Shown: positions 34,835 through 43,247 of the stretch, in pieces
How positions within the stretch are numbered: the first letter of the stretch is position 1
How the letters are laid out: every line of letters starts with the position of its first letter
Origin: Novosphingobium lentum NBRC 107847
Lineage (GTDB): Bacteria > Pseudomonadota > Alphaproteobacteria > Sphingomonadales > Sphingomonadaceae
Reading direction: 5' to 3'
Length of the DNA: 64,000 nt
Assembly (NCBI RefSeq): GCF_001590965.1
Contig: NZ_BCTW01000012.1
Span: 1-64,000 of the forward strand
The notes under the pieces: model-generated
The model's input: the letters and a program-made list of their open reading frames with translations, nothing else
The model's database searches: none
Told to the model about the DNA's origin: nothing
Position numbers and translations under genes: made by a program

Positions 34835-35557
34835 TCAACCGCCGCTGGTGACCAGATCGACCGTGCTGCCGCCGTCGGCGCCCGGTCGGATCGCCACGGC
34901 ATAGACCACGCGGCCGCGCTCGCCGCGCACGACCAGCGCCGGCCCGGCCCGCTGTACGCGCGGCTGCATCCCATCGCGGCCCGCCATGGTGACATAGAAG
35001 TCGGCCAGTTCGGCAGGATCGACCGCACTGGCAAAGCTGACCGCGCGCACCGCGCACGGCGGCGCGGACAGGCCCGCCGCCTCGATTACATGGCCGCGCG
35101 GGTAGATCGGGAACGCAGCGGGCACTTTGGCGGCCCAGCCCATGTCGTACGTCAGCTTCGCCGCGCACGCGCCGCCGATCGCGGCGATCGCCCGGTCGCG
35201 CAACGTGGGCGCGCTGGCAAAGCCCGCCGGACGCGCCTCGCCGGCTTCAATGCGGGCGTGGCGCAAGCCCTGTTCGCCCACCAGATCGAGCGCATCGCCG
35301 CGCGCGTCGGCAGCGCGATCGGCGGTGAGGTCCAGCGCGGGCAGCGCGGCATCGACCGGCCCGCCCGGCTCGACCACCGCATACCGGCGGTTCTGGCCCG
35401 CCAGATCGGGATCGACCATCAGCGGCCCGTCGAGCGCCGCCGCCATCATCGGATCGTCGTTGCCGATCGGATCGGGATCGACCGGCTCCGCGCCGCAACC
35501 CGCCAGCGCCAGCAAGCTGGCCAGCAAGACTGAGGAAGGGCGACGGCGGCAAGGCAT
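34835..35557 (-). CDS. Hypothetical lipoprotein
   Basis: Predicted lipoprotein of 240 residues with a signal peptide and lipobox LALAGC near residues 16-21 (SSVLLASLLALAGCGAEPVD). The rest is a mixed periplasmic domain with single Cys residues (GGACAAKLTYDMGW, APPCAVRAVSF) that could pair. I do not recognise the family. It is convergent with astD and divergent from rarD. Confidence 0.75.
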   Translation of the reverse strand: MPCRRRPSSVLLASLLALAGCGAEPVDPDPIGNDDPMMAAALDGPLMVDPDLAGQNRRYAVVEPGGPVDAALPALDLTADRAADARGDALDLVGEQGLRHARIEAGEARPAGFASAPTLRDRAIAAIGGACAAKLTYDMGWAAKVPAAFPIYPRGHVIEAAGLSAPPCAVRAVSFASAVDPAELADFYVTMAGRDGMQPRVQRAGPALVVRGERGRVVYAVAIRPGADGGSTVDLVTSGG

Positions 35558-35731
35558 GCGAACGGGTCCCGCAGAGGGTCTGGCCTGCCTTCCTGCCCGA
35601 TCAGGGTTAACATCGCCTTTCACCGCGCGGGGCACCAAGCGAGAATGATCGCGCCAGCGACCCTGCGCAGTGGGGCACTTCGGCCCAAATCCCCCCTTGG
35701 AATGCAGCGGCCGTGCTGCCAGGGCGCGGCG

Positions 35732-36628
35732 ATGGACCATGACGCCCAGTTTCGCCGCGGCCTGCTGCTGGGCCTGGCAGCCTATGTCATCTGGGGCTTC
35801 CTGCCGCTGTATTTCCACGCATTGCGCGATGTCCCCCCGGTCGAGCTGGTCGGCTGGCGGATCGTGGCGACGCTGCCGCTGTGCCTGGTCATCATCGCCC
35901 GGCGCGGACAATCGCCCGATCTGCGCGCGGCGCTGGCCAACCGCGCGGTGCTGGCGCAACTGGCGTGCAGCGCGCTGCTGATCGGCGGGAACTGGCTGAT
36001 CTACGTCACCGCGATCATGCACGGCCATGTGCTGGCGGCAAGCCTGGGGTATTTCATCAATCCGCTGGTCAACGTGCTGCTGGGCACGGTCTTCCTTGGC
36101 GAAAAGCTGAGCCGGCGGCAGTGGCTGGCGGTGGCCATCGCGACGGCGGGCATCGCGCTGCTGCTGGGCGACGCGCTCGACATGCTGGCGATCAGCCTGT
36201 CGCTGGCGGTCACGTTCGCGCTTTACGGGCTGGTGCGCAAGGTGACGCCGGTGGGATCGGTGCCGGGGCTGACGATCGAGACGATGGTGCTGGTGCTGCC
36301 CGCGATCGGCGTGGTCGCCTGGTTCGCATACGCCCCCGCCGGGTCCAGCATGGCCCGCGACCCGTTCACCGCCGCCATGCTGCTGGGCACCGGCGTGCTG
36401 ACCGCGATCCCGCTGCTGATGTTCGCGGTCGCGGCCCGGCGGCTGAACCTCAGCCTGCTCGGCTTCATCCAGTTCATCTCGCCGACCATCGTCTTCCTGA
36501 TGGGGGTGACGGTGTTTCACGAAGCGCTCGACCCGCTGCGCACGGGGTGCTTCGTGCTGATCTGGATCGCGATCGCGCTGTTCAGCTGGGACATGCTGGC
36601 CAGACGCAGCCGCAACGCTGCGACGTAA
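35732..36628 (+). CDS. rarD: EamA-family transporter RarD
   Basis: Drug/metabolite-transporter superfamily protein of 298 residues with ten hydrophobic helices in two EamA repeats. The opening FRRGLLLGLAAYVIWGFLPL and the later LGYFINPLVNVLLGTVFLGE and IQFISPTIVFLMGVTVFHE are typical of RarD. Its substrate is unknown; the E. coli name comes from a chloramphenicol-sensitivity link. The ATG at 35732 fits the family; one at 35702 is also in frame. Confidence 0.9.
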   Translation: MDHDAQFRRGLLLGLAAYVIWGFLPLYFHALRDVPPVELVGWRIVATLPLCLVIIARRGQSPDLRAALANRAVLAQLACSALLIGGNWLIYVTAIMHGHVLAASLGYFINPLVNVLLGTVFLGEKLSRRQWLAVAIATAGIALLLGDALDMLAISLSLAVTFALYGLVRKVTPVGSVPGLTIETMVLVLPAIGVVAWFAYAPAGSSMARDPFTAAMLLGTGVLTAIPLLMFAVAARRLNLSLLGFIQFISPTIVFLMGVTVFHEALDPLRTGCFVLIWIAIALFSWDMLARRSRNAAT

Positions 36629-36643
36629 CCCGATGCCGCCGGA

Positions 36644-37705
36644 TCAGTCCGCGCGCAGCCGCCAGCCCAGCGTTTCGCCGGCGTGGAACGGCACGATAGG
36701 TGTGCCGCCGGCGTCGATCACGGCGGGCACTTCGACCGCAGCGCGTTCCAGCGTGACGGTCCCGTCGTTCAGCGGCAGCCCATAGAAACGCGGACCGTTT
36801 TCCGACGCGAACGCCTCGAACCGGTCGAGCGCGCCTTCGGCTTCGAACACCGCGAGATAGCTTTCCAGCGCATAAGGCGCGTTGAAGATGCCGGCGCATC
36901 CGCAGGCCGATTCCTTGGCAGAAACGCTGTGCGGCGCGCTGTCGGTGCCGAGGAAGTACTTGGTCGAACCCGAGGTCGCCGCCTTGCGCAGCGCCAGCCG
37001 GTGCAATTCGCGCTTGGCCACCGGCAGGCAATAGGCGTGCGGACGAATGCCGCCGACGAGCATCGCGTTGCGGTTGATGTGCAAGTGCTGCGGCGTGATC
37101 GTCGCGGCCACGTTGGGCCCGTTCGCATCGACGAACGCCACGGCCTGCGCGGTGGTGATGTGTTCGAACACCACCTTCAGGCCGGGCAACGCGGCGACCA
37201 GTGGCTTCAGCGTGCGGTCGATGAACACCGCCTCGCGATCGAAGATATCGACATCGGCGTCGGTCACTTCGCCGTGGACCAGCAGCGGCATGCCGATCGC
37301 CTGCATCCGTTCGAGCGCCGGCATGATGTGGTCGATGTGGGTTACCCCGTGCGCCGATCCGGTGGTGGCGTGCGCGGGATAAAGCTTGGCGGCGGTGAAC
37401 ACGCCTTGCGCAAACCCGCGCGCGATCTCGTCGGGGTCGATCCCGTCGGTGAGGTAGCAGGTCATCAGCGGGGTGAACGCCACACCTTCGGGCACTGCCG
37501 CGGCGATCCGCATCCGATAGGCGCGCGCTGCCGCGACCGTGGTCACCGGCGGCGAGAGGTTGGGCATCACGATCGCGCGCGCGAACTGGCGCGCGGTGTG
37601 CGGCACCACTCCGCGCATCACGTCGCCATCGCGCAAGTGAACGTGCCAGTCGTCGGGACGGCGGATGGTGAGCGTCGCTGGGACGGGATTCGCTTGGTTC
37701 GACAT
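36644..37705 (-). CDS. pyrC: Dihydroorotase
   Basis: Class II dihydroorotase of 353 residues, third step of pyrimidine synthesis. Zinc ligands H21 and H23 are in DWHVHLRD, the carboxylated lysine in AKLYPA, further histidines in LVHGEV, EHITT and HLHINRN, and catalytic Asp in FLGTDSAPH. The homodimeric E. coli PyrC type is indicated. It is divergent from ygfZ with about 38 bases between. Another pyrimidine gene, pyrE, lies 18 kb away at 55866. Confidence 0.96.
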   Translation of the reverse strand: MSNQANPVPATLTIRRPDDWHVHLRDGDVMRGVVPHTARQFARAIVMPNLSPPVTTVAAARAYRMRIAAAVPEGVAFTPLMTCYLTDGIDPDEIARGFAQGVFTAAKLYPAHATTGSAHGVTHIDHIMPALERMQAIGMPLLVHGEVTDADVDIFDREAVFIDRTLKPLVAALPGLKVVFEHITTAQAVAFVDANGPNVAATITPQHLHINRNAMLVGGIRPHAYCLPVAKRELHRLALRKAATSGSTKYFLGTDSAPHSVSAKESACGCAGIFNAPYALESYLAVFEAEGALDRFEAFASENGPRFYGLPLNDGTVTLERAAVEVPAVIDAGGTPIVPFHAGETLGWRLRAD

Positions 37706-37743
37706 CCCTTCCCCTTAGGGGCGGCGAACCCTATCTGTCACCC

Positions 37744-38529
37744 ATGACCGCAACCCGAACGACACCTACCCGCCTTCTGGACCGCGCAATCGTGCGCCTG
37801 TCGCCACTTGAACCCGGCGAAGATGTGGCGGGCTTTCTGCAAGGTCTGGTGACGCAGGACGTGAACGGCCCGCTGCCGGTGTGGGCCGGGCTGCTCAGCG
37901 CGCAAGGCAAGGCGCTGTTCGATTTCCTCGTCTGGCCATCGGGCCCGTCGACAAGCTCGGGACAGGCTGACCTGCTGATCGATTGCGAAGCATCGGTGGC
38001 AGACGCGCTGGCCAAGCGCCTCTCGCTCTACCGACTGCGCCGCAAGATCGGCATTGCCCGCGACGATGGCGTGGCGGTGCACTGGTTCGATGGTGCAGGC
38101 GACGGCGGCGCGCGCGATCCACGGCTGGCCGAACTGGGTGAACGCTGGCTCGCCCCGGCGGAACCCGACGAGCCCGGCGCCGACGCGGCGTGGCTGGCGC
38201 ACCGGCTGTCGCTGGGCGTGACCGAGGGACAGGCCGAACTCGGCAGCGACCGGACGCTGTGGCTGGAAGCCAACGCCGCCGAACTCAACGGGGTGAGCTT
38301 CACCAAGGGCTGCTACGTCGGGCAGGAGAACACCGCGCGGATGAACTGGCGGCAAAAGGTCAACCGGCGGCTGGTGGTCGTCCCGTTCGAAAAGTCGGCC
38401 CCGGCGCGCCAGCGCGTCGCCTACCCCGATTTGGGTCTGGCGGTCGACTACTTGCGCATCGAGGACATCAATGGGGCGACGGCGCCCCGCTGGCTGGCGG
38501 CGGCGCTGGAACCCGGCGAAGCGCCCTAA
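37744..38529 (+). CDS. ygfZ: YgfZ-type folate-binding Fe-S maturation protein
   Basis: Tetrahydrofolate-dependent protein of 261 residues with a GcvT-like fold, needed for maintenance of certain Fe-S enzymes. The signature KGCYVGQE is at residues 188-195. Residues 67-75 (GPSTSSGQA) are encoded by a fragment of repeat family B (37941-37970) that keeps the frame, so this stretch is probably a lineage-specific insertion. Its stop overlaps the end of the convergent TetR gene by four bases. Confidence 0.92.
   Translation: MTATRTTPTRLLDRAIVRLSPLEPGEDVAGFLQGLVTQDVNGPLPVWAGLLSAQGKALFDFLVWPSGPSTSSGQADLLIDCEASVADALAKRLSLYRLRRKIGIARDDGVAVHWFDGAGDGGARDPRLAELGERWLAPAEPDEPGADAAWLAHRLSLGVTEGQAELGSDRTLWLEANAAELNGVSFTKGCYVGQENTARMNWRQKVNRRLVVVPFEKSAPARQRVAYPDLGLAVDYLRIEDINGATAPRWLAAALEPGEAP
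37941..37970. repeat. Family B repeat fragment within ygfZ
   Basis: GGCCCGTCGACAAGCTCGGG, followed by ACAGGCTG, matches the core TCGACAAGCTCAG-ACAGGCT of the dispersed elements. It lies wholly inside the ygfZ coding sequence, is a multiple of three within the open frame and adds about nine Ser/Gly/Pro-rich residues. Only a core remains, with no second arm. Confidence 0.7.
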
Positions 38530-39125
38530 CCCGGCTGGATCCCCGGCGGGAGCATGCCCGCCCGCGTGGCGGCATCGATCAGCAGCGCTTCGGCCGTATC
38601 GCGCGCCGAGGTGCGCGGCAGTTCGAGCGACTGGCTCAGCGGACCGCCCATCAGCGCGTCGCCCAGCGCCAGCAGCACCAGCGTCAGCGTCACCTGGCGC
38701 ATCGCGCCCAGGCTGAAATCGTGCAGTTCCTCGACCAGATCGTGGATCGCCTCGACGATCGGGTCGAGCGCATCCTCGTTGCCGGACAGCAGCATCCACG
38801 ATGCCAGCGCGCCGCCGCCCTCGCGATCGAACGCATCGAAGGTCATATCGACCACGTCACGCGGGCAGCCGATGCCCGATCGGCTGGCGATCACCGCTTC
38901 GGCGATCGTCGCGCAGATCGTGCCGGCGAGATGCTTGGCCAGCGCCTTCTGCAAGCCTGAGGCCGAGCCGAAGTGATGCAGCAGGTTGGCATGGGTGCGC
39001 CCGATCCGCGCAGCGACGGCCTTCAGCGTGACCGACTGCGGCCCGGTTTCGATCAGCAGGCTGCGCGCCGCTTCGAGCGCGGCGGTGCGGCTTTCTTCCG
39101 GCGACAGGCGCTTCCTTATTGACAT
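38526..39125 (-). CDS. TetR-family transcriptional regulator
   Basis: TetR-type repressor of 199 residues. The N-terminal helix-turn-helix reads SRTAALEAARSLLIETGPQS, then VTLKAVAARIGRTHANLLHHFG. The C-terminal ligand domain is helical and not diagnostic. It is divergent from the PF10118 gene with 28 bases between starts, and palindromes at 39120-39133 and 39148-39161 overlap both starts, so it most likely represses its neighbour and itself. Confidence 0.9.
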   Translation of the reverse strand: MSIRKRLSPEESRTAALEAARSLLIETGPQSVTLKAVAARIGRTHANLLHHFGSASGLQKALAKHLAGTICATIAEAVIASRSGIGCPRDVVDMTFDAFDREGGGALASWMLLSGNEDALDPIVEAIHDLVEELHDFSLGAMRQVTLTLVLLALGDALMGGPLSQSLELPRTSARDTAEALLIDAATRAGMLPPGIQPG

Positions 39126-39161
39126 CAGTGTCAGTTACTCTATCTACGCGTTCATGAACGC
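39119..39161 (+). promoter_or_regulatory. TetR operator and probable leaderless promoter
   Basis: TTGACA (39119-39124) and TATCTA (39141-39146) are 16 bases apart. The -10 box ends seven bases before the ATG at 39154, so transcription should begin at or next to the start codon. No Shine-Dalgarno sequence precedes it. TGACA-TCAG-TGTCA (39120-39133) overlaps the -35 box and the tetR start codon; GCGTTCATGAACGC (39148-39161), a perfect 14-base palindrome, overlaps the other start. Either may be the TetR operator. Confidence 0.6.
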
Positions 39162-40080
39162 ACCATTTTCCGCACGCTCAGGCGTAGAACCCGTTGAAAC
39201 CCTTGGCAAGGCATCGGGCGGCGATACCGCGCAGGATCGCCCGGATGTTCCGACCCCGGCCGACCTCACCATCACCGTGCGCGATTTGCGCTTCGGGCGC
39301 GAGGCCAGGCCGCCGCGCTGGTGGCTGAACAACGATCCGGTGGCAACCGCGTGGCACAACGCGCTGTCGGCCACGTTCCCGCGCGGCGAGGCGTTCTTCA
39401 TCGAGGCGGTCAAGGCGCATCGCGACGGCGCGCCGCCCCGGCTCGCCGAGGAAATCCGCGCATTCGTGAAGCAGGAAATCAACCACACGCGCGAACACGT
39501 CGCGTTCAACCGCGCCGCGACCGAGGCGGGCTACGACATCGCGCGGATCGACAAGCGCGTGGAAGACATGCTGGCGCTGACCAAGGATCGCCCGCCGATC
39601 GTCAACCTGGCCGCGACCATGGCGCTGGAACACTACACCGCGATGATGGCGCACGAATTCCTCGCCAACCCGCAGCATTTTGCCGGTGCTGACCATGAAA
39701 GCGCGCAGATGTGGCGCTGGCACGCGATGGAAGAGATCGAGCACAAGGGCGTCGCCTACGACACCTGGCTCCACGCCACGAAGACCTGGTCGCGCTGGCG
39801 GCGGTGGAAACTGAAGTCGCTGATGATGGTGATCATCACCAAGAACTTCCTGTTCAACCGCATCATCGACACGCTGAACCTGCTCGAGCAGGACGGCCTG
39901 ACCGGCGCAAAGTGGAAGTTCCGGCTGGCCGCGTACCTGCTGTGGCAGCCGGGCATGCTGCGCCGCATTTTCCCCGCGTGGCTGAGCTATTTCGGCCCCG
40001 GGTTCCATCCCTGGCAGCACGATGATCGCGCGCTGATCGGCAAGGCGGAAAGCGCGTTCGGGGACGCCGTGCTGGCGTGA
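39154..40080 (+). CDS. PF10118-type predicted metal-dependent hydrolase
   Basis: Protein of 308 residues of the predicted metal-dependent hydrolase family PF10118. Ferritin-like helices carry Glu and His residues suited to a di-metal site: FIEAVKAHRDGAP, EINHTREHVAFNR, MALEHYTAMMAHEF and WHAMEEIEHKGVAYD. A few hydrophobic stretches near the C terminus could touch the membrane. The true reaction is not established for the family. Expression is probably controlled by the divergent TetR protein. Confidence 0.85.
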   Translation: MNAPFSARSGVEPVETLGKASGGDTAQDRPDVPTPADLTITVRDLRFGREARPPRWWLNNDPVATAWHNALSATFPRGEAFFIEAVKAHRDGAPPRLAEEIRAFVKQEINHTREHVAFNRAATEAGYDIARIDKRVEDMLALTKDRPPIVNLAATMALEHYTAMMAHEFLANPQHFAGADHESAQMWRWHAMEEIEHKGVAYDTWLHATKTWSRWRRWKLKSLMMVIITKNFLFNRIIDTLNLLEQDGLTGAKWKFRLAAYLLWQPGMLRRIFPAWLSYFGPGFHPWQHDDRALIGKAESAFGDAVLA

Positions 40081-40210
40081 ATTCGAAAACCCTCCCCCTT
40101 TCAGGGGAGAGGGTTGGGAGAGGGGGATTGCGCGAATCCGGCCCCCTCTCAACTCCCGCCAGACAGACAAGCTGCCAAGCCTTCGAATCTCTCCCCTGAA
40201 CCGGGAGAGA
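40081..40210. repeat. Composite inverted-repeat element (family C)
   Basis: The outer ends ATTCGAA (40081-40087) and TTCGAAT (40182-40188) are complementary. Inside lie a hairpin AACCCTC/GAGGGTT (40088-40115), a GGGAGAGGGGG/CCCCCTCTC pair, and TCTCTCCC/GGGAGAGA (40188-40210). It fills the convergent gap between the PF10118 and GNAT genes. The short G/C-rich hairpin style resembles the one at 52523-52594. It could end both transcripts. Confidence 0.75.
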
Positions 40211-40230
40211 GCCATCAATGCATCCCGGTA

Positions 40231-40830
40231 TTACGCCGCGCGCATCCCGTCGGACGAATCGCCCCGCGCTTCACTCCCGGCTTGTTCATTGTCGCAATCG
40301 CCGGCACGGCCCAAGTCGATGGCGTGCATCACCGCCGGCACCCGCTCGCCCCGCGCCGGGCAATAGCGGCGGCGCAGCTCGCCGGTGGGACGGAAGCCCG
40401 CCTTGGCCAGCACCCGGCCCGAAGCGGGATTGTCGGCGAAGTGCCCGGCAACGATGTGGCGGTGGCCCAGCGTGCGCGCCAGCCGCAACATGGCGGTGAC
40501 CGCTTCGGTGGCATAGCCGTTGCCCCACTGGTCGCGCGCGATCCAGTAACCCAGTTCGGCTTCCTCGCGGCCTTCGGGCCCGTCCTGCCGGCCGATGCCG
40601 CAGCTGCCAATCAGGCGCGTGCCCGCGCTGCCGGGCTGCGTCACGAAGAAATGGGGAAAATGCCCGTCCTGCGCACGACTGGCGAAATCGCGCGCGTCCT
40701 GCGGGCGATAGGGCCAGGGCGCGCGCGCCAGGTTGCGCACGATCGATTCGTCATCGATCAGGGCCAGCAGCTCGGCCCAGTCTTCGGGCCAGCCGGGGCG
40801 CAGGAACAGCCTCTCACTGCGAATGAACAC
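40231..40830 (-). CDS. GNAT-family N-acetyltransferase (RimJ/RimL-like)
   Basis: Acetyltransferase of 199 residues. FIRSERLFLRPGWPEDWAEL is the usual N terminus of RimJ/RimL-like proteins, and ELGYWIARDQWGNGYATEAV supplies the acetyl-CoA-binding R/Q-x-x-G-x-G/A-like loop. NPASGRVLAKAGFRPTGELR completes the fold. The GTG at 40830 is preferred because GAGGAG lies eight bases before it; an earlier in-frame GTG lacks this. The last 35 residues are a low-complexity tail. Target unknown. Confidence 0.88.
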   Translation of the reverse strand: MFIRSERLFLRPGWPEDWAELLALIDDESIVRNLARAPWPYRPQDARDFASRAQDGHFPHFFVTQPGSAGTRLIGSCGIGRQDGPEGREEAELGYWIARDQWGNGYATEAVTAMLRLARTLGHRHIVAGHFADNPASGRVLAKAGFRPTGELRRRYCPARGERVPAVMHAIDLGRAGDCDNEQAGSEARGDSSDGMRAA

Positions 40831-40962
40831 GGGTATTCTCCTCTTCACTCAACCCCAGCAATGCGCAGCTAACCTAACGCGCTGACAGGAATATGACGCC
40901 ATCGCCGTGCCGGGGCGCAAACACGCCAGTCGGTGCGGAATCGATGCAGGTGAGGGAGAAAC

Positions 40963-40994
40963 AAAAAAAGGGAGACGGGCGGGGCCCTCTCCCT
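40963..40994 (-). terminator. Rho-independent terminator of rplU-rpmA
   Basis: On the minus strand the stem AGGGAGA-GGGC-CCC-GCCC-G-TCTCCCT is followed directly by seven T residues (40969-40963), a textbook intrinsic terminator. A second strong stem lies between it and rpmA: GCCGGACTC-GCG-GAGTCCGGC (41001-41021). Together they explain most of the 231-bp gap between the GNAT and rpmA genes. Confidence 0.88.
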
Positions 40995-41061
40995 CATTCG
41001 GCCGGACTCGCGGAGTCCGGCAGGGCCATCCCGTCAAGGACGGCCCGTGATCGACCGTCCG

Positions 41062-41328
41062 TTATTCGGCAGCTTGCGCCATATCGACCGACACGTACTT
41101 GCGATCGAGCTTGCCGCCGTGGAAGCGGACTTTGCCTTCCTCGAGCGCGAACAGCGTGTGGTCCTTGCCCATGCCGACGTTGGCGCCGGGGTACACGCGG
41201 GTGCCGCGCTGACGGATGATGATGTTGCCACCGATCACGTCCTGACCGCCGAACTTCTTCACGCCAAGGCGACGACCGGCCGAATCACGACCGTTGCGCG
41301 AGGAGCCGCCTGCTTTCTTATGTGCCAT
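41062..41328 (-). CDS. rpmA: 50S ribosomal protein L27
   Basis: Ribosomal protein bL27 of 88 residues, near the peptidyl transferase centre. The N terminus [20 protein letters not shown] is canonical and begins directly with the functional form, without the cleavable extension found in Firmicutes. It follows rplU by 19 bases, and a terminator lies after the gene. Confidence 0.98.
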   Translation of the reverse strand: MAHKKAGGSSRNGRDSAGRRLGVKKFGGQDVIGGNIIIRQRGTRVYPGANVGMGKDHTLFALEEGKVRFHGGKLDRKYVSVDMAQAAE

Positions 41329-41347
41329 CTCGAATTACTCCGGAATC

Positions 41348-41710
41348 TTATTCAGCAGCGGCCGCAGGCGCGGCTTCGGCCTGGGGGGCAGCCTTCTTGG
41401 CCTTCTTGTCCTCACCACCCACGGCGAGGATGCGCAGCAGAGTAAGCTGCTGGCGATGGCCGTTCTTGCGGCGATAGTTGTGCCGACGACGCTTCTTGAA
41501 GACGATCACCTTCTCGGATTTCGCCTGGGCGATGATCTCGGCAGAGACGACCACCGAAGCCAGATCGGCGATCTCGCCGCCGTCACCGGCCAGCAGAACG
41601 TCACCCAGCGTGATCTTGTCACCGGCTGCACCAGCCAGTTTCTCGACCGCGATCTTGTCTCCGGCGGCAACCCGATACTGCTTGCCGCCCGTGCGCACTA
41701 TTGCGAACAT
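41348..41710 (-). CDS. rplU: 50S ribosomal protein L21
   Basis: Ribosomal protein bL21 of 120 residues. [20 protein letters not shown] and [20 protein letters not shown] are diagnostic. The Lys/Ala/Glu-rich tail after residue 100 is typical of alphaproteobacterial L21. The ATG at 41710 is the family start. It is the first gene of rplU-rpmA, read from the promoter at 41836-41864 with a leader of about 120 bases. Confidence 0.97.
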   Translation of the reverse strand: MFAIVRTGGKQYRVAAGDKIAVEKLAGAAGDKITLGDVLLAGDGGEIADLASVVVSAEIIAQAKSEKVIVFKKRRRHNYRRKNGHRQQLTLLRILAVGGEDKKAKKAAPQAEAAPAAAAE

Positions 41711-42019
41711 GGTTTCAACTATCCGTTTTTCAAAGCCTAGCCGCCCGATCGCGCGAATCGCGAAATTCTCGCAAACCGCAGAAACTGGGCAACACGCCGA
41801 CACCCCGCCACGGCAGGGGGCCGGAAAGAGAGGCGCGGATAGTGCAAGGGGCGCTGGCTGTCAACGCCGGATCGGGGCGGGATCGCGGCAGGCCCGGGCA
41901 TTTCGGGCGGCTGGAACGCCGGACAGCGCGCTCACCGTGCTGCCCCCCCGTATCACCAGCACGCCACCTGCCGGGCAGGACCGGCTGGCAGCCGCGCGAT
42001 GCCGTGCTATGGCGGACCG
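41711..42019. other. Intergenic region between rplU and the lipoprotein gene
   Basis: This divergent gap of 309 bp holds the rplU promoter (41836-41864) and the rplU leader. The leader contains a G+C-rich stretch able to fold, around 41790-41825, but I see no known L21 autoregulatory structure. The part from 41865 to 42019 must hold the promoter of the lipoprotein gene; I find no convincing boxes or small gene there. Confidence 0.6.
41836..41864 (-). promoter_or_regulatory. Promoter of rplU-rpmA
   Basis: On the minus strand a perfect TTGACA (41864-41859) and TATCCG (41841-41836) are separated by exactly 17 bases. Transcription would begin near 41829, giving an untranslated leader of roughly 120 bases before rplU. 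This is the strongest housekeeping promoter match I see in the window, as expected for ribosomal protein genes. Confidence 0.78.
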
Positions 42020-42622
42020 ATGAATGCCACGCAACCCGCCCCCGCCCTGCTTCCGACCCGCGCCCCGCTCTCAGCCCCTGTCGCACTCGCAGCCCCCGCC
42101 CGGAAGGCGTTGGTGCTGACGCTGGCCGTGCTGACGCTCTCGGGGTGCGCCGGCATGGACAAGTATCCCTCACTGGCGCGCCGCCCCGCCGAGCGCGCCT
42201 ATGGCCAGGCGCAGCCGGTCGCTCCCGATGCGGTGCCCAGCGCCGCGCCGCTGCCGCCGCCCGACGCCGATCTCGTCACAAAACTGGCCGGGTTGCAGGC
42301 CGCCGCGCAATCGGCGCACCAGCGATTCGGTGCGCACCTGCCCGCCGCGACGCGCGCGGTGAGCGCGGCCGCCGGTGCGGCGGTGGGCAGCGAGAACTGG
42401 TCGGTCGCGCAAGTCGCGCTTGCCGATCTGGAGTCGACGCGCAGTGACGCGATGGTCGCGCTGGCCGATCTCGATTCGCTGCTGATTACATCCGCCGCCG
42501 CCGAAGCCGACGGCAAGGGCGGTGACCGGCCGGCGGTCGAGACCGCGCGCAGCGCCGTCACCGCGCTGGTTTCGCGCGAGGATGAAGCGCTCGCCGCGCT
42601 GCGCGGCCGCGTTAAAAGCTGA
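42020..42622 (+). CDS. Hypothetical lipoprotein
   Basis: Predicted lipoprotein of 200 residues. An unusually long N-terminal region precedes the hydrophobic core VLTLAVLTLSGC and lipobox near residue 44. The mature part is rich in Ala and Asp/Glu and probably helical (LAGLQAAAQSAHQRFGAHLP, then ALADLESTRSDAMVALADLD), like a coiled coil. I do not recognise the family. The ATG at 42020 is the second in-frame ATG and follows GGACCG. Confidence 0.7.
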   Translation: MNATQPAPALLPTRAPLSAPVALAAPARKALVLTLAVLTLSGCAGMDKYPSLARRPAERAYGQAQPVAPDAVPSAAPLPPPDADLVTKLAGLQAAAQSAHQRFGAHLPAATRAVSAAAGAAVGSENWSVAQVALADLESTRSDAMVALADLDSLLITSAAAEADGKGGDRPAVETARSAVTALVSREDEALAALRGRVKS

Positions 42623-42628
42623 ACGCAC

Positions 42629-42663
42629 AAAAAATGGCGCCGCGGACGGGTCCGCGACGCCAT
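42629..42663 (-). terminator. Rho-independent terminator of the 42695-43141 gene
   Basis: On the minus strand the stem ATGGCG-T-CGCGGAC / GTCCGCG-G-CGCCAT folds around a short loop and is followed by TTTTTTG (42634-42629). It lies between convergent genes. The same stem, without a T run on the plus strand, may also slow transcription of the lipoprotein gene. Confidence 0.82.
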
Positions 42664-42694
42664 ATCAGCAGCGACGGTTTTCGACGGGGGGCTG

Positions 42695-43141
42695 TTATCG
42701 AACCGTCGCGGCAATGATCGCCACGGCTATGCCCCAGCCGAGGATGAGCACGGGCAGCACCAGCACTTGCACAGTGGCCGACCCCGCATCGAGCGGCCCG
42801 GACAGCGTCTGGATGCCCTTGCGCTTGAAGTCGTACCAGCCAAGGCTGTGCGAGGCGGTTTCGGGGTTCATCCGCGCCCAGATGGCGGGCACGCCGAACG
42901 CAGCAACGATCGAGACGACGATGATCACCAGCGGCAGCGCCGCCTCGGGGTTGCCGAAGGTCACCGCCATCAGCGCGATGAACGCCAGGTACGCGCCCAC
43001 CGTGATCGCGTAGAGCGCGGCGGGCAATTCGAACGTGCGATCAACAACGGTCGGCGCGTGCGCTTGTGCGGGCGCGAGGTCTGGCGCGGGAACGATCGTG
43101 GCGATCTCGCCGATCCGGGCGGGGGCGATGTGCTTGCTCAT
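42695..43141 (-). CDS. Hypothetical membrane protein
   Basis: Protein of 148 residues with three hydrophobic segments: PAALYAITVGAYLAFIALMA, LPLVIIVVSIVAAFGVPAIW and VLVLPVLILGWGIAVAIIAA. The N-terminal 35 residues are soluble and Ala/Pro-rich. I do not recognise the family. It stands alone, with its own terminator and a 106-bp gap to moaE. Confidence 0.72.
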   Translation of the reverse strand: MSKHIAPARIGEIATIVPAPDLAPAQAHAPTVVDRTFELPAALYAITVGAYLAFIALMAVTFGNPEAALPLVIIVVSIVAAFGVPAIWARMNPETASHSLGWYDFKRKGIQTLSGPLDAGSATVQVLVLPVLILGWGIAVAIIAATVR

Positions 43142-43247
43142 GGGCTGGGACCTCTTTGGTTGCCCCGCCGTCTTGCGCGCGATGGACCGGCCGGACTTTG
43201 ACGGCGGTCAAACTTGCGCGATTTTTGGTGAGGTGGCCCGGTGCCGC

